Made by a program: the position numbers and the translations under genes. A DNA stretch of 6,533 nt, from NCBI GenBank assembly GCA_016926495.1, contig JAFGOL010000232.1:1-6533 (forward strand). Direction: 5' to 3'. This stretch comes from Oligoflexia bacterium. GTDB taxonomy: Bacteria; Bdellovibrionota; JAFGOL01. Below the pieces are notes generated by a model that was not told where the DNA came from, made no database searches, and worked only from the letters and a program-made list of their open reading frames with translations. Positions within the stretch are counted from its first letter, which is position 1, and every line of letters begins with the position of its first letter. Shown piece after piece: positions 1 to 5,553 of this stretch.

Positions 1-11
1 CAGTTGCCCCT

Positions 12-52
12 GCCCTTTGGCAAAAGGGGAACTCAAAAAATGGGGTAGTTCC
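12..52. repeat. Palindromic intergenic segment at the left edge
   Basis: Two overlapping inverted repeats are visible. CCCTTT (13-18) and AAAGGG (23-28) flank a 4-base loop, and GGAACT (28-33) and AGTTCC (47-52) flank a 13-base loop. They share bases, so as RNA they would be alternative rather than simultaneous hairpins. No T-run follows the first hairpin, so it is not a textbook plus-strand terminator. It recalls the CCCTTTG...AAAGGGG palindromic intergenic repeats seen in many bacterial genomes, but that similarity is from memory. It may be the end of an element that lies mostly outside the window. Two short reading frames run in from the left edge (stops at 46-48 and 84-86); neither looks like a recognisable protein tail. 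Confidence 0.35.
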
Positions 53-71
53 AGATATATATAATAAAATC

Positions 72-101
72 TTGACAATATATTAGTATTTTTGCTATAG
101 G
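72..101 (+). promoter_or_regulatory. Probable sigma-70 promoter of the exported-protein gene
   Basis: A perfect -35 hexamer TTGACA (72-77) is followed after 18 bases by TATAGG (96-101). That -10 is preceded by TGC, so it has the extended -10 TGn form that compensates for a weaker -10. The start of transcription would fall near 108, giving a leader of about 37 bases before the ATG at 145. The surrounding DNA is very AT-rich, as usual for promoters, so chance matches to the -10 are easy; the exact -35 is the stronger evidence. Confidence 0.6.
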
Positions 102-144
102 TATTAGGTTTTTAAAGTCTGAATTATCAAGAGAGGTTAATATT

Positions 145-1035
145 ATGTTTAATTTGAAACAACTATTAATTATGACTGTTTTGTTAAAAAGTTTTTGTTT
201 AGTTGAAGCACAGGAACTCGTAAAGGAAAGGCCACAGTCATTAAATCCTCTTTATACTCAGAATGCGGTAAAAAACGCTGTAGAAGTTTTTATTAAAAAT
301 CAGTTAAAAACAGAAATGCAGGATATTGATGGGTATACTCTCTCTGATGATGTGGCAAAAATTATTGCCGGAAACGGACAATGTGATTATGCTTTTGATT
401 CCCTTGAATTTACCATGAAAAATGAGCCAAAAAAGACATCCTTTACGGTAATTCTAGAGGAACGTTCCATATCCAGAGTCGATTATTATGATAAATCCCT
501 TACGGGAAATTATGCCTTTAGTGAGATTAATATTGAGTTAGGTTCCCATGATGATTTTGATGCATATCATTATTATAACGCTACCAGGTGTGCAAAAGAA
601 GTTAATGGCCAGTATTACTATCCGTCAGAGGGACCAGGTTTTCTTTCGTTCCTAGATAAAAAAGGAAATACTTTTTATGAAAAAAAATATAAGTACTTGA
701 CGAGTGATCGCGGCGGATGCGGTACTCAGAGTTGTTCTGTGAACTATGTGACTGAAATTATTAGCAGAGTGATTACAGCTGATGGGTATAAATATTTGGA
801 TAATGAACTTGTAGACTTCAAATATCTGGACTCTGACATTGACTCTGGTATCAACGATTCTGGTGTCGATGATTCAGGATTAGTGCCAGTACCGGATATG
901 GCTTTCAAAATTGAAACAGATCCCGCAATGGAAAAACGAGTAGGAACTTGCAGTACTGCGGCAGATGTCGGAAATTTACGCAATAATGAGCTTCCGTTAA
1001 TCCCTTTATTACGATTTTTAGTAGATTCCTTTTAA
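145..1035 (+). CDS. Exported protein of unknown function with five cysteines and a DSG repeat
   Basis: I do not recognise a family for this 296-residue protein. Residues 1-22 look like a signal peptide: a lysine at 5, a hydrophobic stretch 7-20, and a VEA/Q signal peptidase I site after Ala22. There is no lipobox in the usual position and no later membrane segment, so a periplasmic or secreted protein is likely. The mature part is rich in Tyr and Asp and has five cysteines (80, 149, 192, 197, 269), with 192 and 197 in a Gly/Ser-rich turn; disulfides are possible, but an odd number leaves one unpaired. Residues 229-246 carry a short DSG-type repeat. The start is supported by AGAGAGG (130-136) 8 bases upstream of the ATG and by the signal peptide beginning there. 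It has its own promoter at 72-101 and converges with the operon on the other strand. Codons are more AT-rich than in the neighbouring operon, which may mean transfer or weak codon selection. Confidence 0.8.
   Translation: MFNLKQLLIMTVLLKSFCLVEAQELVKERPQSLNPLYTQNAVKNAVEVFIKNQLKTEMQDIDGYTLSDDVAKIIAGNGQCDYAFDSLEFTMKNEPKKTSFTVILEERSISRVDYYDKSLTGNYAFSEINIELGSHDDFDAYHYYNATRCAKEVNGQYYYPSEGPGFLSFLDKKGNTFYEKKYKYLTSDRGGCGTQSCSVNYVTEIISRVITADGYKYLDNELVDFKYLDSDIDSGINDSGVDDSGLVPVPDMAFKIETDPAMEKRVGTCSTAADVGNLRNNELPLIPLLRFLVDSF
829..882 (+). repeat. In-frame 15-base tandem repeat encoding DSGxx units
   Basis: Inside the exported-protein gene, four consecutive units start at 829, 841, 856 and 871. The first is 12 bases, the next two are 15 bases each, and the last is partial. 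They encode DSDI, DSGIN, DSGVD and DSGL (residues 229-246). The units differ at several third positions, so the repeat has drifted and is not a fresh slippage product. Asp-rich short repeats of this kind often form acidic linkers or bind calcium, but there is no full thrombospondin type-3 or RTX motif here. Confidence 0.7.
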
Positions 1036-1110
1036 AAAAGCAGAGGAATAGCTATACATGACCTGCCGCTCCCAATGCTTAACTGTATGATTAATTACCG
1101 AATCAACATT

Positions 1111-1184
1111 ACGGCGCAGGATTAGGCAGGGAGTACGTTATTTAAAAAATTTAATAAGAATATTTAATATACGAAGCAGGATTA
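1111..1184. repeat. Spaced direct repeat in the convergent intergenic gap
   Basis: ACGGCGCAGGATTA (1111-1124) and ACGAAGCAGGATTA (1171-1184) match at 12 of 14 bases, including an exact 9-mer GCAGGATTA, and lie exactly 60 bases apart. Between them is an AT-rich stretch (1138-1170). A further inverted pair, CCTGCC (1062-1067) and GGCAGG (1125-1130), flanks a 57-base loop. The whole gap 1036-1198 holds no gene that I can support. Although both flanking genes end here, I see no strong hairpin followed by a T-run in either direction. Confidence 0.4.
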
Positions 1185-1198
1185 TACAGATGCTGGGT

Positions 1199-2449
1199 TC
1201 AGGTTAAAATCTCTTCTTTGGCCAAAACCTTTTTGATTTTTTCCGCAACACTGTTAGGCACCTCTGCATCAATTATTGTAAACCCCTCATGGTCCTCCTG
1301 CCTTATTATGGTGCCCGAAGCAAGCAGTGTTGATATTAGCCACGACGAAGGCGCAGCAACCTTTATAAGAAGATTTGCCCAGAACCCGGACAGCATCTTT
1401 TCTGTTTTATCAAGTAGTTCTACGATGCCGGCACCCTCCCTTGCGGATACCATTACACTGGGATGAAGTTTTGGATACCTTAAAAAGGTATCCTTGCCTA
1501 TATCAGCAGAGTCAATTTTATTGTAAACGTTAAGAATGGGTATTCCCGCAATGTCCATGGAGTTAAGAACATCCTGTACCACAACCGACTGTTCGTGAAA
1601 AAGAGGATTTGATATATCAATTACGTTAAATATAAGGTCGGCTTCCTTGATTTCCTCGAAAGTTGATCTGAACGCCTTTACAAGATGATGCGGAAGTTTT
1701 TCTATAAATCCGACCGTGTCTGTTAAAATAGCGAACTTTTTACCGGAAAGTTTTAACTTGCGGGTAGTGGGATCAAGGGTCGCGAAAAGCTTGTCTTCAA
1801 CAAGCACTTCCGCGGATGTTAATTTATTCAGCAGTGTTGATTTGCCGGCGTTGGTATAACCTATAATGGCAATCTGTGGGACCTCCCTTTTCTCCCTGTA
1901 CTGCCTGTGCAGGGACCTGTTTTTTTCTATATGTTTAAGTTCCTGGGCCAGCTTTGTGATCCTCTCCCTGATTTTTCTCCTGTCTGTTTCAAGCTTGCTT
2001 TCTCCGGGCCCCCTTGTTCCTATACCGCCGGCAAGCCTGCTCATCATTACTCCTTTGCCTTTTAGCCTGGTTGATATGAAATTAAGCTGTGCAAGCTCGA
2101 CCTGGATTTTGCCTTCCTTTGTTCTTGCCCTTTGCGAAAAGATGTCTAGAATAAGTGCGGTCCTGTCCAGGACCTGAATGCCCAGTTTTTGTTCCAGATT
2201 GTTTTGCTGTGAACCGCTCAATTCGCAATCAATAATAATAAGGTTGGCCTTGTGGGCGTTGATCAACTCCCTGATTTCCTCTATTTTACCTTCACCTATA
2301 AATGAAGAGGGGTTAATTTTTTTTATATTCTGGCTTACCGATGCGAGTATTGATGCTCCGGCCGTAACAGCCAGTCCGGTAATTTCATCGGAAGAGCTTT
2401 TCTGTTCTCCTGCGATATGAACGCCGACTATTATTGTGCGGTATTTCAT
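1199..2449 (-). CDS. hflX: Ribosome-associated GTPase HflX
   Basis: HflX is a cytoplasmic GTPase of the Obg-HflX group; family members bind the 50S subunit and split stalled or hibernating 70S ribosomes, notably after heat stress. This 416-residue protein is close to the E. coli length. The N-terminal HflX domain (about 1-190) contains the hallmark GGIGTRGPGE (141-150) and LETDRR (153-158), followed by a charged helical linker. The GTPase domain has all motifs: G1 GYTNAGKS (197-204), a G2 region TLDPTTR (224-230), G3 DTVGF (244-248), G4 NKID (310-313) and G5 SARE (335-338). A short C-terminal domain follows from about 360. The start ATG overlaps the stop of the upstream phosphoesterase as ATGA, and only a distant GGGGA precedes it, so translational coupling is likely. 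It is the last gene of the operon. The identification is secure; the exact cellular role here is inferred from the family. Confidence 0.96.
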   Translation of the reverse strand: MKYRTIIVGVHIAGEQKSSSDEITGLAVTAGASILASVSQNIKKINPSSFIGEGKIEEIRELINAHKANLIIIDCELSGSQQNNLEQKLGIQVLDRTALILDIFSQRARTKEGKIQVELAQLNFISTRLKGKGVMMSRLAGGIGTRGPGESKLETDRRKIRERITKLAQELKHIEKNRSLHRQYREKREVPQIAIIGYTNAGKSTLLNKLTSAEVLVEDKLFATLDPTTRKLKLSGKKFAILTDTVGFIEKLPHHLVKAFRSTFEEIKEADLIFNVIDISNPLFHEQSVVVQDVLNSMDIAGIPILNVYNKIDSADIGKDTFLRYPKLHPSVMVSAREGAGIVELLDKTEKMLSGFWANLLIKVAAPSSWLISTLLASGTIIRQEDHEGFTIIDAEVPNSVAEKIKKVLAKEEILT

Positions 2450-3447
2450 GTATCGGGATTTTCCCCGGCCATGATTTCAAGTTCTCCTATAATTTCCCGC
2501 CTTGTTTGTTCATTAATGTTTTTTAATGAAAATGAAGCCCCGAATTTTTTTCCGCCGCCGCCGTATTTTTCCGCGTACGTGTCTATGGGATAAGGCTTTT
2601 TGCTTCTAAGGCTTACCTTGATGTGGTCGGGCCTGTCTTCACGAAGCAGTACCGCTATTTCAACGTTTTTTATTGTAAGCAGGTGGTTGATAAATCCCTT
2701 GGTCTCCATGGGGAGCAGGTGGTACCTGCTCATTACCCTGTGTGGCAGGAATACATAGGCTACTTTTTTGTTTTCCGAAAGCCTGGTGTTGGACAATACG
2801 TAACCCAAAAGCTGTATCTGGTTGATGTTGTTGCTTGAAAAAACCTTCTGCTGTATTTTCTCGGTTTCAATTCCCGAATCAATAAGGGAGGCGGCTATTT
2901 TGTGTGATTTGGACGTTGTTTTTGAATACCTGAACGACCTTGTATCGCTTATTATCGCGGTATAAATAGCCTCGGCTATGGTTTGATCAAGGGGGATGCC
3001 CAGTTCACGGGTCAGGAGATCAAAAATTATTTCACCGGTACACGAGGCATCGTCATTTATGAAGTAATGGAAATCTTCATTATAAATTTTGGGCCTGTGG
3101 TGATCTATGAATATGATTTTTTTATCCCGTACTTTGCCTATTATGTTAACAACGTCACTGCCAAGCTTTTCCGTCTCGCATACGTCAAGAAAGATAAAAA
3201 AAGCGGATTCGGGGATCGTTATGTTTTCCGGAGATGAAAACTTATGATATTTTTGCAAAAAGCTGAACGGCAGCGGGGCGCTGTCCCGGTTGATGATTCG
3301 CGCATTTTTATTTATCGATTCCAGCGCGTGCGCCAGGGCTACCTCGGAACCGAGCGCGTCACCGTCTGGAAAAGCGTGGGCGGAAATAAAAACCGGAAAA
3401 TCGTTTTTTAATATCAAATCCCTAATGTCACTTAATTGCAGATGCAT
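2446..3447 (-). CDS. nrnA: DHH/DHHA1 phosphoesterase, NrnA type (nanoRNase / pAp phosphatase)
   Basis: NrnA-type enzymes are cytoplasmic Mn-dependent phosphoesterases that degrade 2-4 nt RNAs and dinucleotides such as pGpG or pApA, and often dephosphorylate pAp. The 333 residues match the family's length. The DHH domain carries the metal ligands in order: H24-x3-D28-x-D30 (HAFPDGD), D88 (FLDV), D115-H116-H117 (IDHHRP) and D168 (ISDTRSF). The DHHA1 domain (about 225-325) contains SLRSK (279-283) and a glycine-rich loop GGGG (296-299). Oddly, the family usually has GGGH or GGGGH there, while this protein has GGGGKKFGAS, with lysine 300 where the histidine is expected. The start is 21 bases after the kinase stop. 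The leader is AT-rich with no Shine-Dalgarno sequence, but the ATG fits family alignments, since only about 23 residues precede the first motif. The ATGA overlap with hflX supports joint expression. A c-di-NMP or RecJ-like relative is less likely from the size. Confidence 0.88.
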   Translation of the reverse strand: MHLQLSDIRDLILKNDFPVFISAHAFPDGDALGSEVALAHALESINKNARIINRDSAPLPFSFLQKYHKFSSPENITIPESAFFIFLDVCETEKLGSDVVNIIGKVRDKKIIFIDHHRPKIYNEDFHYFINDDASCTGEIIFDLLTRELGIPLDQTIAEAIYTAIISDTRSFRYSKTTSKSHKIAASLIDSGIETEKIQQKVFSSNNINQIQLLGYVLSNTRLSENKKVAYVFLPHRVMSRYHLLPMETKGFINHLLTIKNVEIAVLLREDRPDHIKVSLRSKKPYPIDTYAEKYGGGGKKFGASFSLKNINEQTRREIIGELEIMAGENPDT

Positions 3448-3468
3448 TTAATAAAAATAATATGCCGG

Positions 3469-5208
3469 TTACGCCCAATAGGCAAGCGGAAGGGTGATCT
3501 CGAACTTTGTTCCCCCGGAACTGCTGGATACAAGCCGTATGCTGCCGTTATGTGTTTCTATTATTCCCATGGAAACGCTGAGCCCCAGCCCTGTACCGTC
3601 CGTGGGTTTGTGATCATAGCTCTTGCCCATGCCGAAAGCGCCCTTTGTTGTAAAAAACGGTTCGAATATCCTGTCCTGGATTTCCTTTTCAATTCCGGCC
3701 CCGGTATCTGATATCGTCACTATAACCTTGTCATTTTTTATTTGTGATTTTATGGATATCCTGCCTCCGTTGTCCATCGCGTGCCTTGAGTTGATCAGGA
3801 GGTTAAGGATAACCTGCTCGACCTGGTGTATGTCCCCCAGTATGGTTGCTCCAAGGGTCAGGTCCGTTTCGATGTTTATTTTGTTGTTGATAAAATCCTT
3901 TTCGACCAGCTTAACGATATTTATAATTGAGTCGTTGATATTAAAAAGTTCCTTGGTGTATTCCTTTTTCTTGGTGAAATCCTGCAGCCTGGATACAATG
4001 GAGCAGGCCCTTTCGGAAGCCATAAGCGCTATTTCAAGCGCTTCCTTCATCTCTTTGGGGTCTTCGTTTTCAAGGGCAAAGCTTACGTGTCCCACCACTG
4101 CACCCAGTATGTTGTTAAATTCGTGCGCCATACCTCCTGAAAGCGTGCCCAGGGATGCCATTTTTGCCGTATGCAACAGTTCGTTGGTCTTTTTTTCAAC
4201 CTCGATCTCGAGGTTTTTATTCAGGGAATTCAGGTCGTCCTCCCTGTCTTTTACGTTTTTTATCATGAAATTGAAGGAACTGATAAGCTCATTAAGCTCC
4301 TTGAATCTGCTTTCACTTATATTTTCGTGGTATTCTCCCTGTGATATGGAACTTGACGCCACGCAAAGTTCCTTTATGGGTTTTAAAAAAGAGTCTACCA
4401 GGAAAACAAATACCATTATGGAAAAAAACAGTATTGTGATCATGAGTCCCGTAGAGGACAGGAAAAACATCTGGGCCGATGATTTCAGCAGCGACTTACG
4501 GTTATACGACAATACGTTCAGGTTGCTGGAGCCTATTTTCTTGTTAAAGAAAAAATAATCTTCAGTCGTAAAAAAGCTGCTTGTTTCCTTTGAGGATTCA
4601 ATATTTTTTACCGTGTTAAAAAGTATATTGTCGTTTCTCTTGACATACCTTCCTTCGGACTGGTCAATGATGAAACCGGAATGAGAAAATAACAGCGACG
4701 GTAATGACTTTCTTGCGTTTTGAAGGAACGTCAGCGGAATATTGAACACGGCACGGTGACCTTTTTCTTTTTCGGACAGGGGAATATTAATACATAACGT
4801 GTTGTCGTTTTTGAAGGGCTTGTAGAAGTATATATTGTCATGGTAATTTTTGCTTTTGTATATCCTGCACGCGAAGCTGAAATTTTCAGGCTCGCTGTAC
4901 GCGAGGATGCTTTTATCGCCGGAGTCTATTATCGCTACTGAAAACGCGATCTTGTCCTTTAATATATTGACGGGACTGTTCATGGAATTTTTTTTGTTGT
5001 ACAGCAGTGTAACCGCGATGTTGTTTAAAAGGTTTATCCTGCTGCGCACATTGGCGACGGAGGTCTCCGAATTGACGGACAGGATGTTGAACGCGTGCGA
5101 CGTGTTTGAGTAAGATATTGATCTCCATGCGACAACCATTATCGCTGTAGCGGTAAGAATGATCAGAGAACCTATGGTGATCAGTATATTATTCCTCAGG
5201 GTTATCAT
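3469..5208 (-). CDS. Membrane-bound sensor histidine kinase with Cache-like periplasmic domain
   Basis: This 579-residue protein has a complete transmitter module. TM1 lies at about 8-27 and TM2 at about 246-271. The roughly 218 residues between would be periplasmic; patterns such as SGFIIDQSEGRYVKRND (177-193) resemble dCache ligand-binding domains, though this is tentative. A HAMP domain (about 272-322) and a coiled coil (about 320-347) follow. The H-box is GGMAHEFNN with phosphoacceptor His362, the N-box NLLINSRHAM (469-478), the G1 box DTGAGI (501-506), the F-box FEPFFTTK (515-522) and the G2 box GTGLGLS (538-544), giving an HPK4-like class related to NtrB/AtoS kinases. The loop between the F and G2 boxes is longer than in simple kinases, as in a known subset. 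No receiver domain or adjacent response regulator is present, so its partner lies elsewhere. AGGAG (5215-5219) lies 6 bases from the ATG. It is first in the operon with nrnA and hflX. The signal sensed is unknown. Confidence 0.94.
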   Translation of the reverse strand: MITLRNNILITIGSLIILTATAIMVVAWRSISYSNTSHAFNILSVNSETSVANVRSRINLLNNIAVTLLYNKKNSMNSPVNILKDKIAFSVAIIDSGDKSILAYSEPENFSFACRIYKSKNYHDNIYFYKPFKNDNTLCINIPLSEKEKGHRAVFNIPLTFLQNARKSLPSLLFSHSGFIIDQSEGRYVKRNDNILFNTVKNIESSKETSSFFTTEDYFFFNKKIGSSNLNVLSYNRKSLLKSSAQMFFLSSTGLMITILFFSIMVFVFLVDSFLKPIKELCVASSSISQGEYHENISESRFKELNELISSFNFMIKNVKDREDDLNSLNKNLEIEVEKKTNELLHTAKMASLGTLSGGMAHEFNNILGAVVGHVSFALENEDPKEMKEALEIALMASERACSIVSRLQDFTKKKEYTKELFNINDSIINIVKLVEKDFINNKINIETDLTLGATILGDIHQVEQVILNLLINSRHAMDNGGRISIKSQIKNDKVIVTISDTGAGIEKEIQDRIFEPFFTTKGAFGMGKSYDHKPTDGTGLGLSVSMGIIETHNGSIRLVSSSSGGTKFEITLPLAYWA

Positions 5209-5235
5209 CTTTTTCTCCTGACGAAAGGACGTTTA

Positions 5236-5264
5236 ATTGTAAACTTTAATCGTAAAGACTGCAA
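5236..5264 (-). promoter_or_regulatory. Probable promoter of the kinase-nrnA-hflX operon
   Basis: Read on the minus strand, TTGCAG (5264-5259) and TACAAT (5241-5236) are separated by exactly 17 bases and match the sigma-70 consensus at 4 and 5 of 6 positions. Transcription would start near 5229, leaving about 20 leader bases that include the AGGAG ribosome binding site. No comparable promoter stands out in the 21-base gap before nrnA, so this one probably drives all three genes. Confidence 0.6.
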
Positions 5265-5318
5265 ACCTGAATCGGTATGTATTAAAAAATATCAATAAAA
5301 TTAACATGATTGCGGAGT

Positions 5319-5369
5319 GTTAAAAAAATAAAAAAAAGTCTTGCCAATCTTCAGGTGTTTGAATATAAA
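5319..5369 (+). promoter_or_regulatory. rRNA operon promoter with UP element
   Basis: TTGCCA (5341-5346) and TATAAA (5364-5369) are exactly 17 bases apart, each 5 of 6 or nearly so against consensus. Directly upstream, 5321-5337 is an almost pure A-tract at the position (-57 to -38) where an UP element contacts the RNA polymerase alpha subunit; this is typical of rRNA promoters. Transcription should start near 5376. The bases after the -10 include CACCTGCGC, a GC-containing discriminator as seen in growth-rate and ppGpp-controlled rRNA promoters, although stringent control is inferred. The leader before mature 16S is about 178 bases. Confidence 0.78.
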
Positions 5370-5399
5370 CATCACCTGCGCTTAACGAATGAACAGGTT
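5352..5399. promoter_or_regulatory. Three CAGGTG-type half-sites at 21-bp spacing over the rrn start
   Basis: CAGGTG (5352-5357), its reverse complement CACCTG (5373-5378) and CAGGTT (5394-5399) begin exactly 21 bases apart, two helical turns, so they would lie on one face of the DNA. The first pair forms an inverted repeat with 15 bases between and the -10 element inside it. It could be an operator for a dimeric regulator. It could equally be chance, or RNA structure in the leader, since the second and third sites can pair. No regulator for it is identified. Confidence 0.35.
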
Positions 5400-5405
5400 T
5401 AGCGC
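5378..5405 (+). promoter_or_regulatory. rrn leader hairpin upstream of boxA (boxB position)
   Basis: GCGCTTAAC (5378-5386) and GTTTAGCGC (5397-5405) can pair over 9 positions with one T-T mismatch, leaving a 10-base loop. It sits 11 bases before the boxA-like sequence. The boxB-boxA order is that of rRNA leader antitermination regions in enterobacteria. The base sequence itself is not that of E. coli boxB, so the equivalence is by position only. Confidence 0.5.
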
Positions 5406-5416
5406 GAAAGTGTAAA

Positions 5417-5430
5417 GATCTTTGAAAACT
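5417..5430 (+). promoter_or_regulatory. boxA-like rRNA antitermination element
   Basis: GATCTTTGAAAACT resembles the boxA core (E. coli TGCTCTTTAACA) and is of the form commonly found before 16S genes in many bacteria. As RNA, boxA is bound by NusB-NusE to assemble the antitermination complex that lets polymerase pass through untranslated rRNA without Rho arrest. It lies about 40 bases into the leader and 124 bases before mature 16S, a usual place for it. Confidence 0.72.
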
Positions 5431-5476
5431 AAATAGCAGATGTAATCAGTATGAAGCTTTGAACATTTGTTTTTTT

Positions 5477-5504
5477 GACTGTTGCCCGCAAAAAGGCGAC
5501 GGTC
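5477..5504 (+). promoter_or_regulatory. rrn leader stem-loop, not a terminator
   Basis: GACTGTTGCC (5477-5486) and GGCGACGGTC (5495-5504) form a continuous 10-bp stem with two G-U pairs around the loop CGCAAAAA. The T-run lies before the stem (5470-5476), not after it, and on the other strand the tail would be A-rich, so it is not an intrinsic terminator in either direction. A second small palindrome, CCCTTCCAAGGG (5529-5540), follows before 16S. Both probably belong to leader folding or pre-rRNA processing. The pairing partner from the far side of 16S is outside the window. Confidence 0.5.
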
Positions 5505-5553
5505 CCTAAGATTAAAGTCTGTAATCAACCCTTCCAAGGGAATTGATAAAAAT

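Noticed and set aside
744..983. 79-codon minus-strand frame inside the exported-protein gene
   Set aside because: It is a shadow of the DSG repeat region, which keeps the opposite frame open; no homology or start signal is seen.
1025..1049. ATTCCT/AGGAAT hairpin at the end of the exported-protein gene as a terminator
   Set aside because: The stem is short and AT-rich, it overlaps the stop codon, and no T-run follows it on the plus strand.
1866..2420. Plus-strand frames opposite hflX
   Set aside because: They mirror the HflX coding region, whose GTPase motifs are complete on the other strand.
3623..4558. 311-codon open frame on the plus strand opposite the kinase
   Set aside because: It is a Ser/Leu/Ile-rich shadow of the kinase coding strand, and the kinase's catalytic motifs fix the true frame.
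5209..5553. A tRNA or small protein gene in the gap before 16S
   Set aside because: No cloverleaf arms or coding frame with a ribosome binding site are visible; the gap is explained by two promoters and the rrn leader.
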